A program made the translations under genes and the position numbers. Below the pieces are notes generated by a model. The model saw nothing but the letters and a program-made list of their open reading frames with translations, made no database searches and was not told the origin of the DNA. A stretch of DNA of 9,701 nt, from assembly GCA_004299545.1 (NCBI GenBank), contig SCRB01000817.1, positions 1-9,701 on the forward strand. The letters run 5' to 3'. The DNA is from Rhizobiaceae bacterium. Its GTDB lineage: Bacteria > Pseudomonadota > Alphaproteobacteria > Rhizobiales > Rhizobiaceae. Positions 1 through 6,212 of this stretch are shown here, piece after piece (the stretch's first letter is position 1; each line of letters begins with the position of its first letter).

Positions 1-1625
1 ATCGGGCGGCCCACGGCCTCAACTCGACGAGCGGCAATCTGCTGTCCGATCAGCAATTGTCGGACCTGAACAAGCAGCTGATCCTCGCCCAGGCGGACAC
101 GGCAAACGCCAGGGCGCGTTACTTCCAGTTCAAGGCGATCGTCGACAGCGGCCCGGACAATGCCGTGCGCAATGCGACGATACCGGTCAACAAGGACAGT
201 GGGACCGGCACCAACACCAACATCATCAACGACCTCAGGGTCCGCTATCTGGACGTCACGCGCCGCGAGCAGCAGATCGAATCCCAGTTCGGAAAGGATC
301 ATCCCCAGGCTGTGGCCCTGCGTCATCAACAGGAGGAACTGGCCGGGCAGATCTACCAGGAACTGAAGCAGCTGACCGAAAGCTATCGCAACGAATACGA
401 GGTTGCCAAGGCGCGGGAGGATTCCCTGCGCACCAATGTCGACCAGATGACCGGGCAGAACACGAAGAACAGCCAGGCCATGGTTCACCTTCGCGAGCTT
501 GAGCAAAAGGCCGATGCGCTTTCCTCGCTCTATCAGGCATTCCTCTCGCGCCATGCCGAAGCCCTGCAGCAACGATCGTTCCCGATCGCGAAGGCGCGCG
601 TGATCTCGCAGGCGGACGACCCCACCTCACCTTCAAGCCCGCGCAAATCCCTCATCCTCGGTCTTTCGCTGGTGCTCGGCATGCTTGCGGGCGCCGGAAT
701 AGGGGGTCTGCAGGAGTTCCGCGAGCGCTTTTTCCGCACCGGCGAAGACGTGCGCTCCGCCGTCGATCTGAACTTCTTCGGCTATCTCCCGATTATCGGA
801 GGCCGGGCCGGAAAAAATGCGCAAAGAAAGCGCGAAAGCGGCGGCGACGCGAAGGGCGTGCCTTCGCCCGATATGCCGCCCATCCTGCGGGTCGCCGCAA
901 ACGCGCCGTCCTCGGCGTTCGCGGAAACGCTGCGTAGCGCCAAGCTGGCCGTCGACATCGTCCTGCAGGGCAAGAGCTGCAAGGTTGTCAGCTTCCTTTC
1001 GGTGCTGCCGCGGGAAGGCAAGACAACAGTTGCCGCCAATTTTGCGGAACTGTTGGCAGCAAGCGGATTCAGGACCTTGCTGATCGATGGCGATTTGCGC
1101 AATCCCAGCCTGAGCCGCAGCCTTTCCTTGAGTGCCCGCAAAGGTGTCGTCGAGGCCCTGATCGGCGAGCAGCGGTGGCAGGACGCCGTCGTGGTCAGCC
1201 GCAAGACCGGGCTTGCCGTCCTTCCTGGCGCTGCCCATGGCGGCTTCTCGCATACGAGCGAGTTGCTGGCGGGACGGGGCATGTGGGAGTTGATCGCACA
1301 GGCCCGGGAGCTTTATGACTATATTATCATGGACCTGCCGCCGCTCGGGCCTGTCGTGGATGCCAAGGCGTTCGAGCCGCTTACGGACGGCTTCATTCTC
1401 ATTGCCGAATGGGGCGCGACACCGAGAGCGCTGGTTCGAACGGCACTTGCGGAAGAGCCTCAGCTTCGCTCTAAAGTGTTGGGGCTCATCCTCAACAAGA
1501 CCAACATGAAGAAGCTTGCCCGCTACGCAAATTTCGGCGGTTCGGAGCAATATCTGGACCGTTATTCCAGCTATTACCACGAGACCGTCGATTCCGCCCC
1601 TGCCGATGGCCGGAAACAACGGTAA
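1..1625 (+). CDS. Polysaccharide co-polymerase / BY-type tyrosine autokinase (ExoP/Wzc-like), 5' end outside window
   Basis: Inner-membrane protein expected to control chain length and export of an exopolysaccharide. The frame is open from base 3, so the N-terminus and first membrane segment lie upstream; the TTG at 57 is an internal codon, not a start. The visible 540 residues begin with a periplasmic coiled-coil stretch (to about nt 600), then a hydrophobic membrane segment (about nt 645-705), then a cytoplasmic P-loop kinase domain. Its Walker A motif SVLPREGKTT is at nt 999-1028, the Walker A' motif LLIDGD at 1080-1094 or just before, and the Walker B motif IIMDLPP around 1323-1343. Five tyrosines lie near the C-terminus (codons at 1524, 1551, 1563, 1572, 1575), the usual autophosphorylation cluster of BY-kinases. 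Kinase and co-polymerase are fused, as in Gram-negative Wzc/ExoP. The family is clear; which polysaccharide it serves is not. The gene ends 4 nt before the convergent phosphatase stop. Confidence 0.93.
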   Translation, partial: RAAHGLNSTSGNLLSDQQLSDLNKQLILAQADTANARARYFQFKAIVDSGPDNAVRNATIPVNKDSGTGTNTNIINDLRVRYLDVTRREQQIESQFGKDHPQAVALRHQQEELAGQIYQELKQLTESYRNEYEVAKAREDSLRTNVDQMTGQNTKNSQAMVHLRELEQKADALSSLYQAFLSRHAEALQQRSFPIAKARVISQADDPTSPSSPRKSLILGLSLVLGMLAGAGIGGLQEFRERFFRTGEDVRSAVDLNFFGYLPIIGGRAGKNAQRKRESGGDAKGVPSPDMPPILRVAANAPSSAFAETLRSAKLAVDIVLQGKSCKVVSFLSVLPREGKTTVAANFAELLAASGFRTLLIDGDLRNPSLSRSLSLSARKGVVEALIGEQRWQDAVVVSRKTGLAVLPGAAHGGFSHTSELLAGRGMWELIAQARELYDYIIMDLPPLGPVVDAKAFEPLTDGFILIAEWGATPRALVRTALAEEPQLRSKVLGLILNKTNMKKLARYANFGGSEQYLDRYSSYYHETVDSAPADGRKQR

Positions 1626-1629
1626 TCGA

Positions 1630-2430
1630 TCAGTTCTGGAAATAGCGGCCTTTGCTGTTGCGAATGCGGAGCGCCGTCAGCCTGCCGGAGAAGAATGCGC
1701 CCGTATCGATGTTGATGCGCCGTCCATCGCGCGTCGGAGAGGAAACCGGCGTGTGTCCATGCACGACATATTTCCTGAGCGAATGGGCCTTTTCGTGAAA
1801 GGCGGAGCGGATGGAAACGAGGTCGTCGTCCGTTTGTTCATCGAGCGGGATGCCGGGTCTCAGACCGGCATGGACCATGACGATCTCGGGTGTTTCGAGC
1901 AGGACGGGCAAGCGCTGCAGAAAGTCCAGATGAAAAGCGGGCACCGACCTTTTGATCATGTCGTCGACGATCCTCTTGTCGGCGGAGAGGGCCAGCACCC
2001 TGTTGATATCGATCCCGTATGACATCAGCGTCGACGCGGCACCCAGGGCCCCCCACTCCGCCAGATCGATCCGGCCTTCGAGATAGTCGAGCATCATCAC
2101 TTCGTGATTGCCGGCCAGGCAAATGCGTTCAAGTCCCTGAGGCGGCGGGGCGATCAGATGGTCAATCACTTGCGAGGAAGCCGGCCCCCTGTCGACATAG
2201 TCGCCGAGCATGACGATCAGGGCAGGCAACCCGCAGGCGCTGGCATCGGCATGGATTTTCTTCTCCAGGGCGACCAACTCGTCGAGGCAGCCATGCACGT
2301 CGCCGACCGCGTAAACGGTGGTTCCGGTAAGATCGAGTTTCAAACGGCTGCGTCTCGCCCTGAACGCCCCTTTGTGCATGCCGAAGAGGCCCGAGAGCTT
2401 TTGCATCGCGGAACTTCTGTCCTGTTTCAC
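1630..2430 (-). CDS. PPP-family metallophosphoesterase, serine/threonine protein phosphatase
   Basis: Cytoplasmic dinuclear-metal phosphatase of 266 residues from the GTG at 2430. The three PPP signatures are present in order: GDVHG (residues 43-47), GDYVDRG (76-82) and GNHE (107-110). The later metal-binding histidines are in VHAGL (H187) and HGH (224-226). Length and motif order fit bacterial PrpA/PrpB or ApaH-like phosphatases. Protein phosphatase is the best call; a diadenosine-polyphosphate hydrolase cannot be excluded by motif alone. The start is uncertain: neither the GTG at 2430 nor the ATG at 2406 has a well-spaced Shine-Dalgarno, and all catalytic motifs lie downstream of both. The gene is convergent with the tyrosine kinase. 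It may be co-transcribed with the small gene at 2533-2892, which ends 102 bp upstream. Confidence 0.9.
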   Translation of the reverse strand: MKQDRSSAMQKLSGLFGMHKGAFRARRSRLKLDLTGTTVYAVGDVHGCLDELVALEKKIHADASACGLPALIVMLGDYVDRGPASSQVIDHLIAPPPQGLERICLAGNHEVMMLDYLEGRIDLAEWGALGAASTLMSYGIDINRVLALSADKRIVDDMIKRSVPAFHLDFLQRLPVLLETPEIVMVHAGLRPGIPLDEQTDDDLVSIRSAFHEKAHSLRKYVVHGHTPVSSPTRDGRRINIDTGAFFSGRLTALRIRNSKGRYFQN

Positions 2431-2532
2431 CGGCCCCGTACTGAAGAGCCATTGCGGCGGGAGCGTGGAGAAAGGAGAGCGTCAGCGTGGCGGCATTAAA
2501 TCGCGTCGCGTTCAAACGGATTCACGCCGGAC

Positions 2533-2892
2533 CTACCGGGCCTCTTCCGCTTTCCCCTCTTCCGCGACGAACGCGACCGATTGGCGTTCGAGATCGGCAA
2601 TGAAAGCGATCTGCCGTTCAAGTGTCGCGATCCGCTTGCCGTAGCGGATCATCGTTTCGGTCATGTCGTCGATCCTGGACGAAATGTCCACATTGCCACG
2701 GTCGTCTTCGAATGCCTGCTGGGAAAAGGCGGCATTCGCCATCACGCTGTCGTGGCGCGACCGCAGGCCGTCCCGTTCCCGCTCGATGCCGCTGCGGAAA
2801 TCTCCCAGCAAGCGGCACAATTGCCGGAACCTTTCATCGTCCGTCCGCCGGTCCCGCGCCGGGTCCCTGATCCGAAAGCCAAACAGCGCCAT
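2533..2892 (-). CDS. Small hypothetical protein, charged and helical
   Basis: A 119-residue protein I do not recognise. It starts at the ATG at 2892, preceded by a GGGAG Shine-Dalgarno 9 nt upstream, and ends in TAG. The composition is rich in Arg, Glu, Asp and Ala. It has no cysteine cluster, no signal peptide and no membrane segment. Residues from about 75 onward (TETMIRYGKRIATLERQIAF) show a heptad-like hydrophobic spacing that suggests a short coiled coil, and the N-terminal half is also likely helical. It lies upstream of the phosphatase on the same strand, with 102 bp between them, so the two may share a transcript. The upstream gap to the OYE1 stop (124 bp) could hold its promoter. The ribosome-binding site supports a real gene; its function is unknown. 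Confidence 0.7.
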   Translation of the reverse strand: MALFGFRIRDPARDRRTDDERFRQLCRLLGDFRSGIERERDGLRSRHDSVMANAAFSQQAFEDDRGNVDISSRIDDMTETMIRYGKRIATLERQIAFIADLERQSVAFVAEEGKAEEAR

Positions 2893-3016
2893 TGGTCACG
2901 ACTCCCGGATCGATAGATGCCCCCTTCGCAATTGCCCGCAAAACCGTAGCCGATTTGCCGCGGATAACCAACCGGCTTCGCCGTTCGGTCCTTTTACCGA
3001 TTCCGGCTATTGAAAA

Positions 3017-5008
3017 TCAGAGCGCGAGTGCCGCTTTCCGCCCGTCGTAAATGGCATATGCGGCCTGCCGGGCGGCCGTGCAATCGCCGATCGCTGTGAA
3101 GGCGATGCCACGTGCTTCGAGGCCGGCCGACAGGCGGTCCTCTGCCATGCTGGTGGCGGCAAAGACGAGCGCGTCGGCCTCGACCTCTCTTTCTCCGCCA
3201 TCGAGAAGGGACACGACTTTCGCCGTTCTGCCGTCCCAATGAACGATGGCGCTCTCGGTCACGAAGCGGACGCCGAGACGCGCGAGCGCGCGGCGCAGGG
3301 GGGCATCCGCCGCCATCCGCTGCAATTCCTTGCCGACGAGCGCGTCAGGCGTCACCAGCGTCACCTCATGGCCGTCTTCCGCGAGCCGCCAGGCCGTGCC
3401 GCAGCCCTTCCAGTTGCCGCAGTCGTCGAGCAGGAGAACGCGCTTCCCCGGCCTTGCCTCGCGTGCCATCACGGCTTCGGCAGACATGACCTGCCCGCCG
3501 CCTGGAATGGTGTCGAATTGTGGCAATGCCCTTTGGAACGCACCCTCCGGCGGCAGCGCGCCGGTTGCGACAATGACGTGATCGGCGCCGTCGCCATCGA
3601 CGTCTCCGGCTTCGACGTATTGTCCGTAGCGTATGTCCACGTGAAGCTTGTCGAGCTGGCGTCCGTACCAGTCGATCAGGTCGATGATCTGGGCGCGGCG
3701 CGGCTGCAATCCGGCAAGGCGGAACTGCCCGCCAAGCCGATCAGAGGCTTCAGCGAGCACGACCCGGTGCCCGCGCTCGGCGGCGACCCGCGCGGCTTCG
3801 AGGCCGGCGGGACCGCCGCCGACGACAAGGACCCGGCCCGGCCGCTCAGTGGGCGTGAAGCGGTCGCCGCCCCATTCCCATTCACGGCCGGCCGAGGGGT
3901 TGATCACGCAGCTTATCCAGTAATCGCGTGAGCGCCTGCCCCAGCACATCTGGTTGCAGGAGAGGCAACCGCGTATATCCTCCGGCCGTCCGGCAGCGGC
4001 CTTGTTGGCCAGATGCGGATCGGCGATCTGGCCGCGCACGATGGAGACGAGGTCGGCCCGCCCTTCGCTCAGCACGCTCTCGGCATTTTCCGGCGTACGA
4101 ATATGGCTTTCGGCCGTGATAAGCGCATGGCGAACCGTGGATTTGAGCACACCGGCCAGATCGGCGCCAAGCTTCTCCGGATAGAGGAAGGTCGGCATGA
4201 TCTTGTAGAAATCGAAATAGCTCCCCGATCCGCAGGTCACGTAATCCATCAGGTGGTCGCGGTCGTGCAGGTCGATGATTTCCGCCAGTGCTTCGCGTCC
4301 CAGCGCGACCTCGACCTCCGGATCGTCATTGATGGCGAGGCCGATGATGAAATCCTCGCCGCACATCTTGCGGATACGGGTCGTCACCTCACGGCTCATC
4401 CGCGTGCGGTTCTCGAGGCTGCCGCCCCAGCGGTCGTCGCGCCGGTTCGACCAAGGCGTCCAGAACTGGTCGAGCATCGAATGATAGGCCGCCCAGACCT
4501 CGACTCCGTCGAAACCTGCTTCGCGGCAGCGCCGCGCTGCCTGGACGAAGCCGTCGATCGTTGCCTCGATCTCGGCTTCGGTCATCCGGTGCGAACCGTC
4601 GGAATCGTGGTAGCTCGGCAGGCCGGACGGCGACCAGCCCGCATGGAACGAATTGTCGGAATCAGCGTGCTGGCCGACATGGTAAAGTTGCTGGATGGCG
4701 ACGGCGCCGTTGCCCTTGATCGCCTCGGTTATCTTGCGGAAATGTGGGATGACGCCGTCGTCGGAAGGGCGGAAATTGCCTCGGGTCAGCACCGCGGCCT
4801 GATGCACGGGCATCGGCTCGACCACGATCATTCCCGCGCCGCCGATGGCGCGTTCGGCGTAGTAGCCGACATGCCGTTCGGTCGGCAGCCCGTCCTCAGC
4901 CATGTTGGCCGTATGGGCACCGAAGACGATCCGGTTGCGCAGCGTCCTGCCGCGAAGCGTCGCCGGCGTGAAAAGCCGCTTGAAGGTCCGTAAGTTCTGT
5001 TCTGGCAT
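3017..5008 (-). CDS. OYE1: TMADH/2,4-dienoyl-CoA-reductase-type FMN/[4Fe-4S]/FAD oxidoreductase, probable amine demethylase
   Basis: A 663-residue cytoplasmic flavoenzyme. Residues 10-345 form an Old-Yellow-Enzyme TIM barrel for FMN (QLYHVGQ with H110; QFWTP...RWGGSLENR around 181-201). A complete [4Fe-4S] motif C-x2-C-x3-C-x11-C follows (C348, C351, C355, C367). The C-terminal part is a FAD/NAD(P)-type nucleotide-binding domain with GGGPAG at 397-402 and a late GDC motif at 641-643. This three-part layout is that of trimethylamine dehydrogenase and related N-demethylases. I chose the ATG at 5008 because a strong purine-rich ribosome-binding site (GGGGGGAGAGGG) precedes it and the family N-terminus (RLFTPATLRGRTLRNRI) follows closely. 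The frame is open to 5158, but those extra residues are unlike the family. It is divergent from lysR and likely under its control. N-methyl amine oxidation is inferred from the locus; enoate reduction is the alternative. Confidence 0.92.
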   Translation of the reverse strand: MPEQNLRTFKRLFTPATLRGRTLRNRIVFGAHTANMAEDGLPTERHVGYYAERAIGGAGMIVVEPMPVHQAAVLTRGNFRPSDDGVIPHFRKITEAIKGNGAVAIQQLYHVGQHADSDNSFHAGWSPSGLPSYHDSDGSHRMTEAEIEATIDGFVQAARRCREAGFDGVEVWAAYHSMLDQFWTPWSNRRDDRWGGSLENRTRMSREVTTRIRKMCGEDFIIGLAINDDPEVEVALGREALAEIIDLHDRDHLMDYVTCGSGSYFDFYKIMPTFLYPEKLGADLAGVLKSTVRHALITAESHIRTPENAESVLSEGRADLVSIVRGQIADPHLANKAAAGRPEDIRGCLSCNQMCWGRRSRDYWISCVINPSAGREWEWGGDRFTPTERPGRVLVVGGGPAGLEAARVAAERGHRVVLAEASDRLGGQFRLAGLQPRRAQIIDLIDWYGRQLDKLHVDIRYGQYVEAGDVDGDGADHVIVATGALPPEGAFQRALPQFDTIPGGGQVMSAEAVMAREARPGKRVLLLDDCGNWKGCGTAWRLAEDGHEVTLVTPDALVGKELQRMAADAPLRRALARLGVRFVTESAIVHWDGRTAKVVSLLDGGEREVEADALVFAATSMAEDRLSAGLEARGIAFTAIGDCTAARQAAYAIYDGRKAALAL

Positions 5009-5060
5009 CGCCCTCTCCCCCCGGCTTTCACGGTTTAACCGCCTTCGCTGATGAAGACGA

Positions 5061-5084
5061 CGGTTGCACATCCACGGGCAACCG
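5061..5084. promoter_or_regulatory. Perfect 7-bp dyad (CGGTTGC-N10-GCAACCG), candidate operator
   Basis: Arms at 5061-5067 and 5078-5084 are exact reverse complements. The dyad lies 52 bp upstream of the OYE1 start. A TTGACT hexamer on the minus strand (5098-5093) could be the -35 of OYE1; its -10 would then fall inside this dyad, though the bases there are a poor match. A 7+7 dyad can arise by chance in a gap of this size, so this is a candidate only. Confidence 0.35.
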
Positions 5085-5117
5085 AGGCTAATAGTCAAGT
5101 TGAACGAAATTCCTGCG

Positions 5118-5138
5118 CGATTGAGCCACAGGCAATCG
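5118..5138. promoter_or_regulatory. LysR-type regulator binding box, ATTG-N9-CAAT (T-N11-A)
   Basis: A 21-bp dyad, CGATTG at 5118-5123 and CAATCG at 5133-5138, with a 9-bp spacer. Its inner bases match the classical LysR-family T-N11-A rule (T5122, A5134). It sits between the divergent OYE1 and lysR genes, 109 bp from the OYE1 start and 60 bp from the lysR start. A half-site with the same sequence, GCAATCGA, occurs at 5132-5139 and again at 5162-5169, exactly 30 bp apart, close to three helical turns. This resembles the recognition-site plus activation-site layout of LysR promoters. Binding by the adjacent regulator is inferred. Confidence 0.6.
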
Positions 5139-5168
5139 ATCCCGGAAAGTACGTTCATTTTGCAATCG

Positions 5169-5185
5169 AGCCGCGGGAAGCGGCT
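5169..5185 (+). promoter_or_regulatory. Small hairpin in lysR leader
   Basis: AGCCGC (5169-5174) and GCGGCT (5180-5185) form a 6-bp GC-rich stem with a GGGAA loop, ending 4 nt before the AGGGG (5190-5194) that precedes the lysR ATG at 5199. It partly abuts the second GCAATCGA half-site. It could affect lysR translation or be incidental. Confidence 0.3.
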
Positions 5186-5198
5186 GGACAGGGGTTCG

Positions 5199-6212
5199 AT
5201 GGTCCGCCGTTTCTACAGCCTGCCTTCGTTGATCGCGCTCGCCGCTTTCGAAGCGGCGGCGCGCCATCTCAGCCTGACCAAGGCGGCGGAGGAACTCAAC
5301 GTCACCCCCGGCGCCATCTCCAAGCAGGTCCGGACACTGGAGGAAGAACTCGGCGTGCCGCTGTTCCTGCGCCGGCACAGGGCGCTCGAACTGACCCGCG
5401 AAGGCGAGGCGATGGCGGCTGCGCTGCGCGAAGGCTTCGAACGGATGTCATCGACCTTCCGCCAGATAAAATCGCTGGGCGGGCAGGCCGTGGCCACCAT
5501 CGGCAGCACCATGGCCATGGCGCATCTGTGGCTGATGCCCCGCATGGGCGCTTTCTGGAACCGGCACGACGACATCGTCGTCGACCATGTGATCTCGGAT
5601 CATCCGCATGGTCTGGACCGCCCTGACGTGGATCTTCGTATCCGCTACGGCGACGGCGAGTGGCCGGACGAACTTTCGGCCAAGCTTTACGATGACCGCA
5701 TCTTTCCCGTCGCGAGTCCCGCTTTCGCCAAGGCGTATCCCGTAAGATCGGTGGCCGAGATGGCGCGACTGCAACTGCTGTCCGTCGAAGGCATCGACTG
5801 GACCTGGACGACCTGGGCGGAATTCCTGCGCGAGGTCGGCTATCCGGGCAAGCATACTCCCGACCGGCATGTCCCCGAGCGGCACGTTAACGTGCGGCGC
5901 TTCAACAGCTACGTGATCGCCCTTCAGGCGGCGCGCAGCGGACAAGGGGTGGCGCTCGGTTGGGAGAGCCTCGTCGCGCCGCTGATCGAAACGGGGACCC
6001 TCGTGCGGGTGACGGATGCCGAGATCACCGCCCCGCAGTCCTATTTCGTGACATGGAGCGCCCGCCGGCCGCTCAGCCCGCAGGCGGTCCTGCTCAGGGA
6101 TTGGCTTCTTTCCCTCGGATCGTTGAGTTCAACTCAAGCGAGCCGACTTCCTATTTCGCTTGAACAACCGGCGCGCAGGCGCTCTCCTAGAGGCAAGGGA
6201 GAGCCGGCATGA
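5199..6212 (+). CDS. LysR-family transcriptional regulator, GcvA-like
   Basis: A 337-residue DNA-binding regulator. The winged helix-turn-helix is at about residues 8-67 (SLTKAAEELNVTPGAISKQV is the recognition region). A GcvA-type effector-binding domain follows, with landmarks GSTMAMAHLWLMPRM, DVDLRIRYGDG and a late GVALGWESLVAPLI. The ATG at 5199 is chosen because the family N-terminus (FYSLPSLIALAAFEAAARH) begins right after it and AGGGG lies 4 nt upstream; the frame is open back to 5064, but those residues are not family-like. The body matches the usual length of about 305 residues, then a basic, low-complexity tail of about 29 residues runs to the stop. The TGA overlaps the mttB ATG by 4 nt. 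It is divergent from OYE1 and co-directional with mttB, so it probably regulates both and itself. The effector is unknown. Confidence 0.9.
   Translation: MVRRFYSLPSLIALAAFEAAARHLSLTKAAEELNVTPGAISKQVRTLEEELGVPLFLRRHRALELTREGEAMAAALREGFERMSSTFRQIKSLGGQAVATIGSTMAMAHLWLMPRMGAFWNRHDDIVVDHVISDHPHGLDRPDVDLRIRYGDGEWPDELSAKLYDDRIFPVASPAFAKAYPVRSVAEMARLQLLSVEGIDWTWTTWAEFLREVGYPGKHTPDRHVPERHVNVRRFNSYVIALQAARSGQGVALGWESLVAPLIETGTLVRVTDAEITAPQSYFVTWSARRPLSPQAVLLRDWLLSLGSLSSTQASRLPISLEQPARRRSPRGKGEPA
6123..6137. repeat. 15-bp palindrome TTGAGTT-C-AACTCAA near lysR 3' end
   Basis: Perfect 7-bp arms around a single C, about 70 bp upstream of the mttB start and inside the atypical lysR tail. Its 8-mer GTTCAACT (6127-6134) recurs in reverse complement (AGTTGAAC) at 5098-5105 in the divergent promoter region. 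It may be an operator for an internal mttB promoter; no convincing -10 was found beside it. Confidence 0.4.
6181..6204 (+). promoter_or_regulatory. Hairpin able to sequester the mttB ribosome-binding site
   Basis: GCTCTCC (6181-6187) is the exact complement of GGAGAGC (6198-6204), giving a 7-bp stem with a 10-nt loop. The 3' arm contains the Shine-Dalgarno region (AAGGGAGAG, 6195-6203) of mttB, whose ATG is at 6209. Ribosomes finishing lysR must pass through this hairpin, so it could make mttB translation depend on lysR translation. Confidence 0.5.

Noticed and set aside
57..59. TTG as a start for the tyrosine-kinase gene
   Set aside because: The frame is open upstream to the window edge, and the protein would lack the first membrane segment and most of the periplasmic domain.
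633..1619. Long antisense reading frame inside the kinase gene
   Set aside because: It is a shadow of GC-rich coding DNA: no recognisable domain, and the opposite strand has clear Walker motifs.
2490..2530. Rhizobial-looking repeat (ATCGCGTCGCGTT and following bases) upstream of the phosphatase
   Set aside because: It has only short self-complementary pieces; I could not show a second copy in the window or a convincing stem.
2893..3016. Terminator after OYE1 in the gap to the small gene
   Set aside because: Only a short imperfect CGGC/GCCG stem with no T-run on the minus strand was found; too weak to call.
4013..4993. Long plus-strand reading frame opposite OYE1
   Set aside because: The opposite strand encodes an unmistakable flavoenzyme, and this frame has no family-like motifs or ribosome-binding site support.
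5009..5158. N-terminal extension of OYE1 to 5158
   Set aside because: The added 50 residues do not resemble the family. They overlap the regulatory dyads, while the ATG at 5008 has a strong ribosome-binding site.
5064..5198. N-terminal extension of LysR to 5064
   Set aside because: LysR proteins begin a few residues before the helix-turn-helix; the ATG at 5199 fits and has AGGGG upstream.
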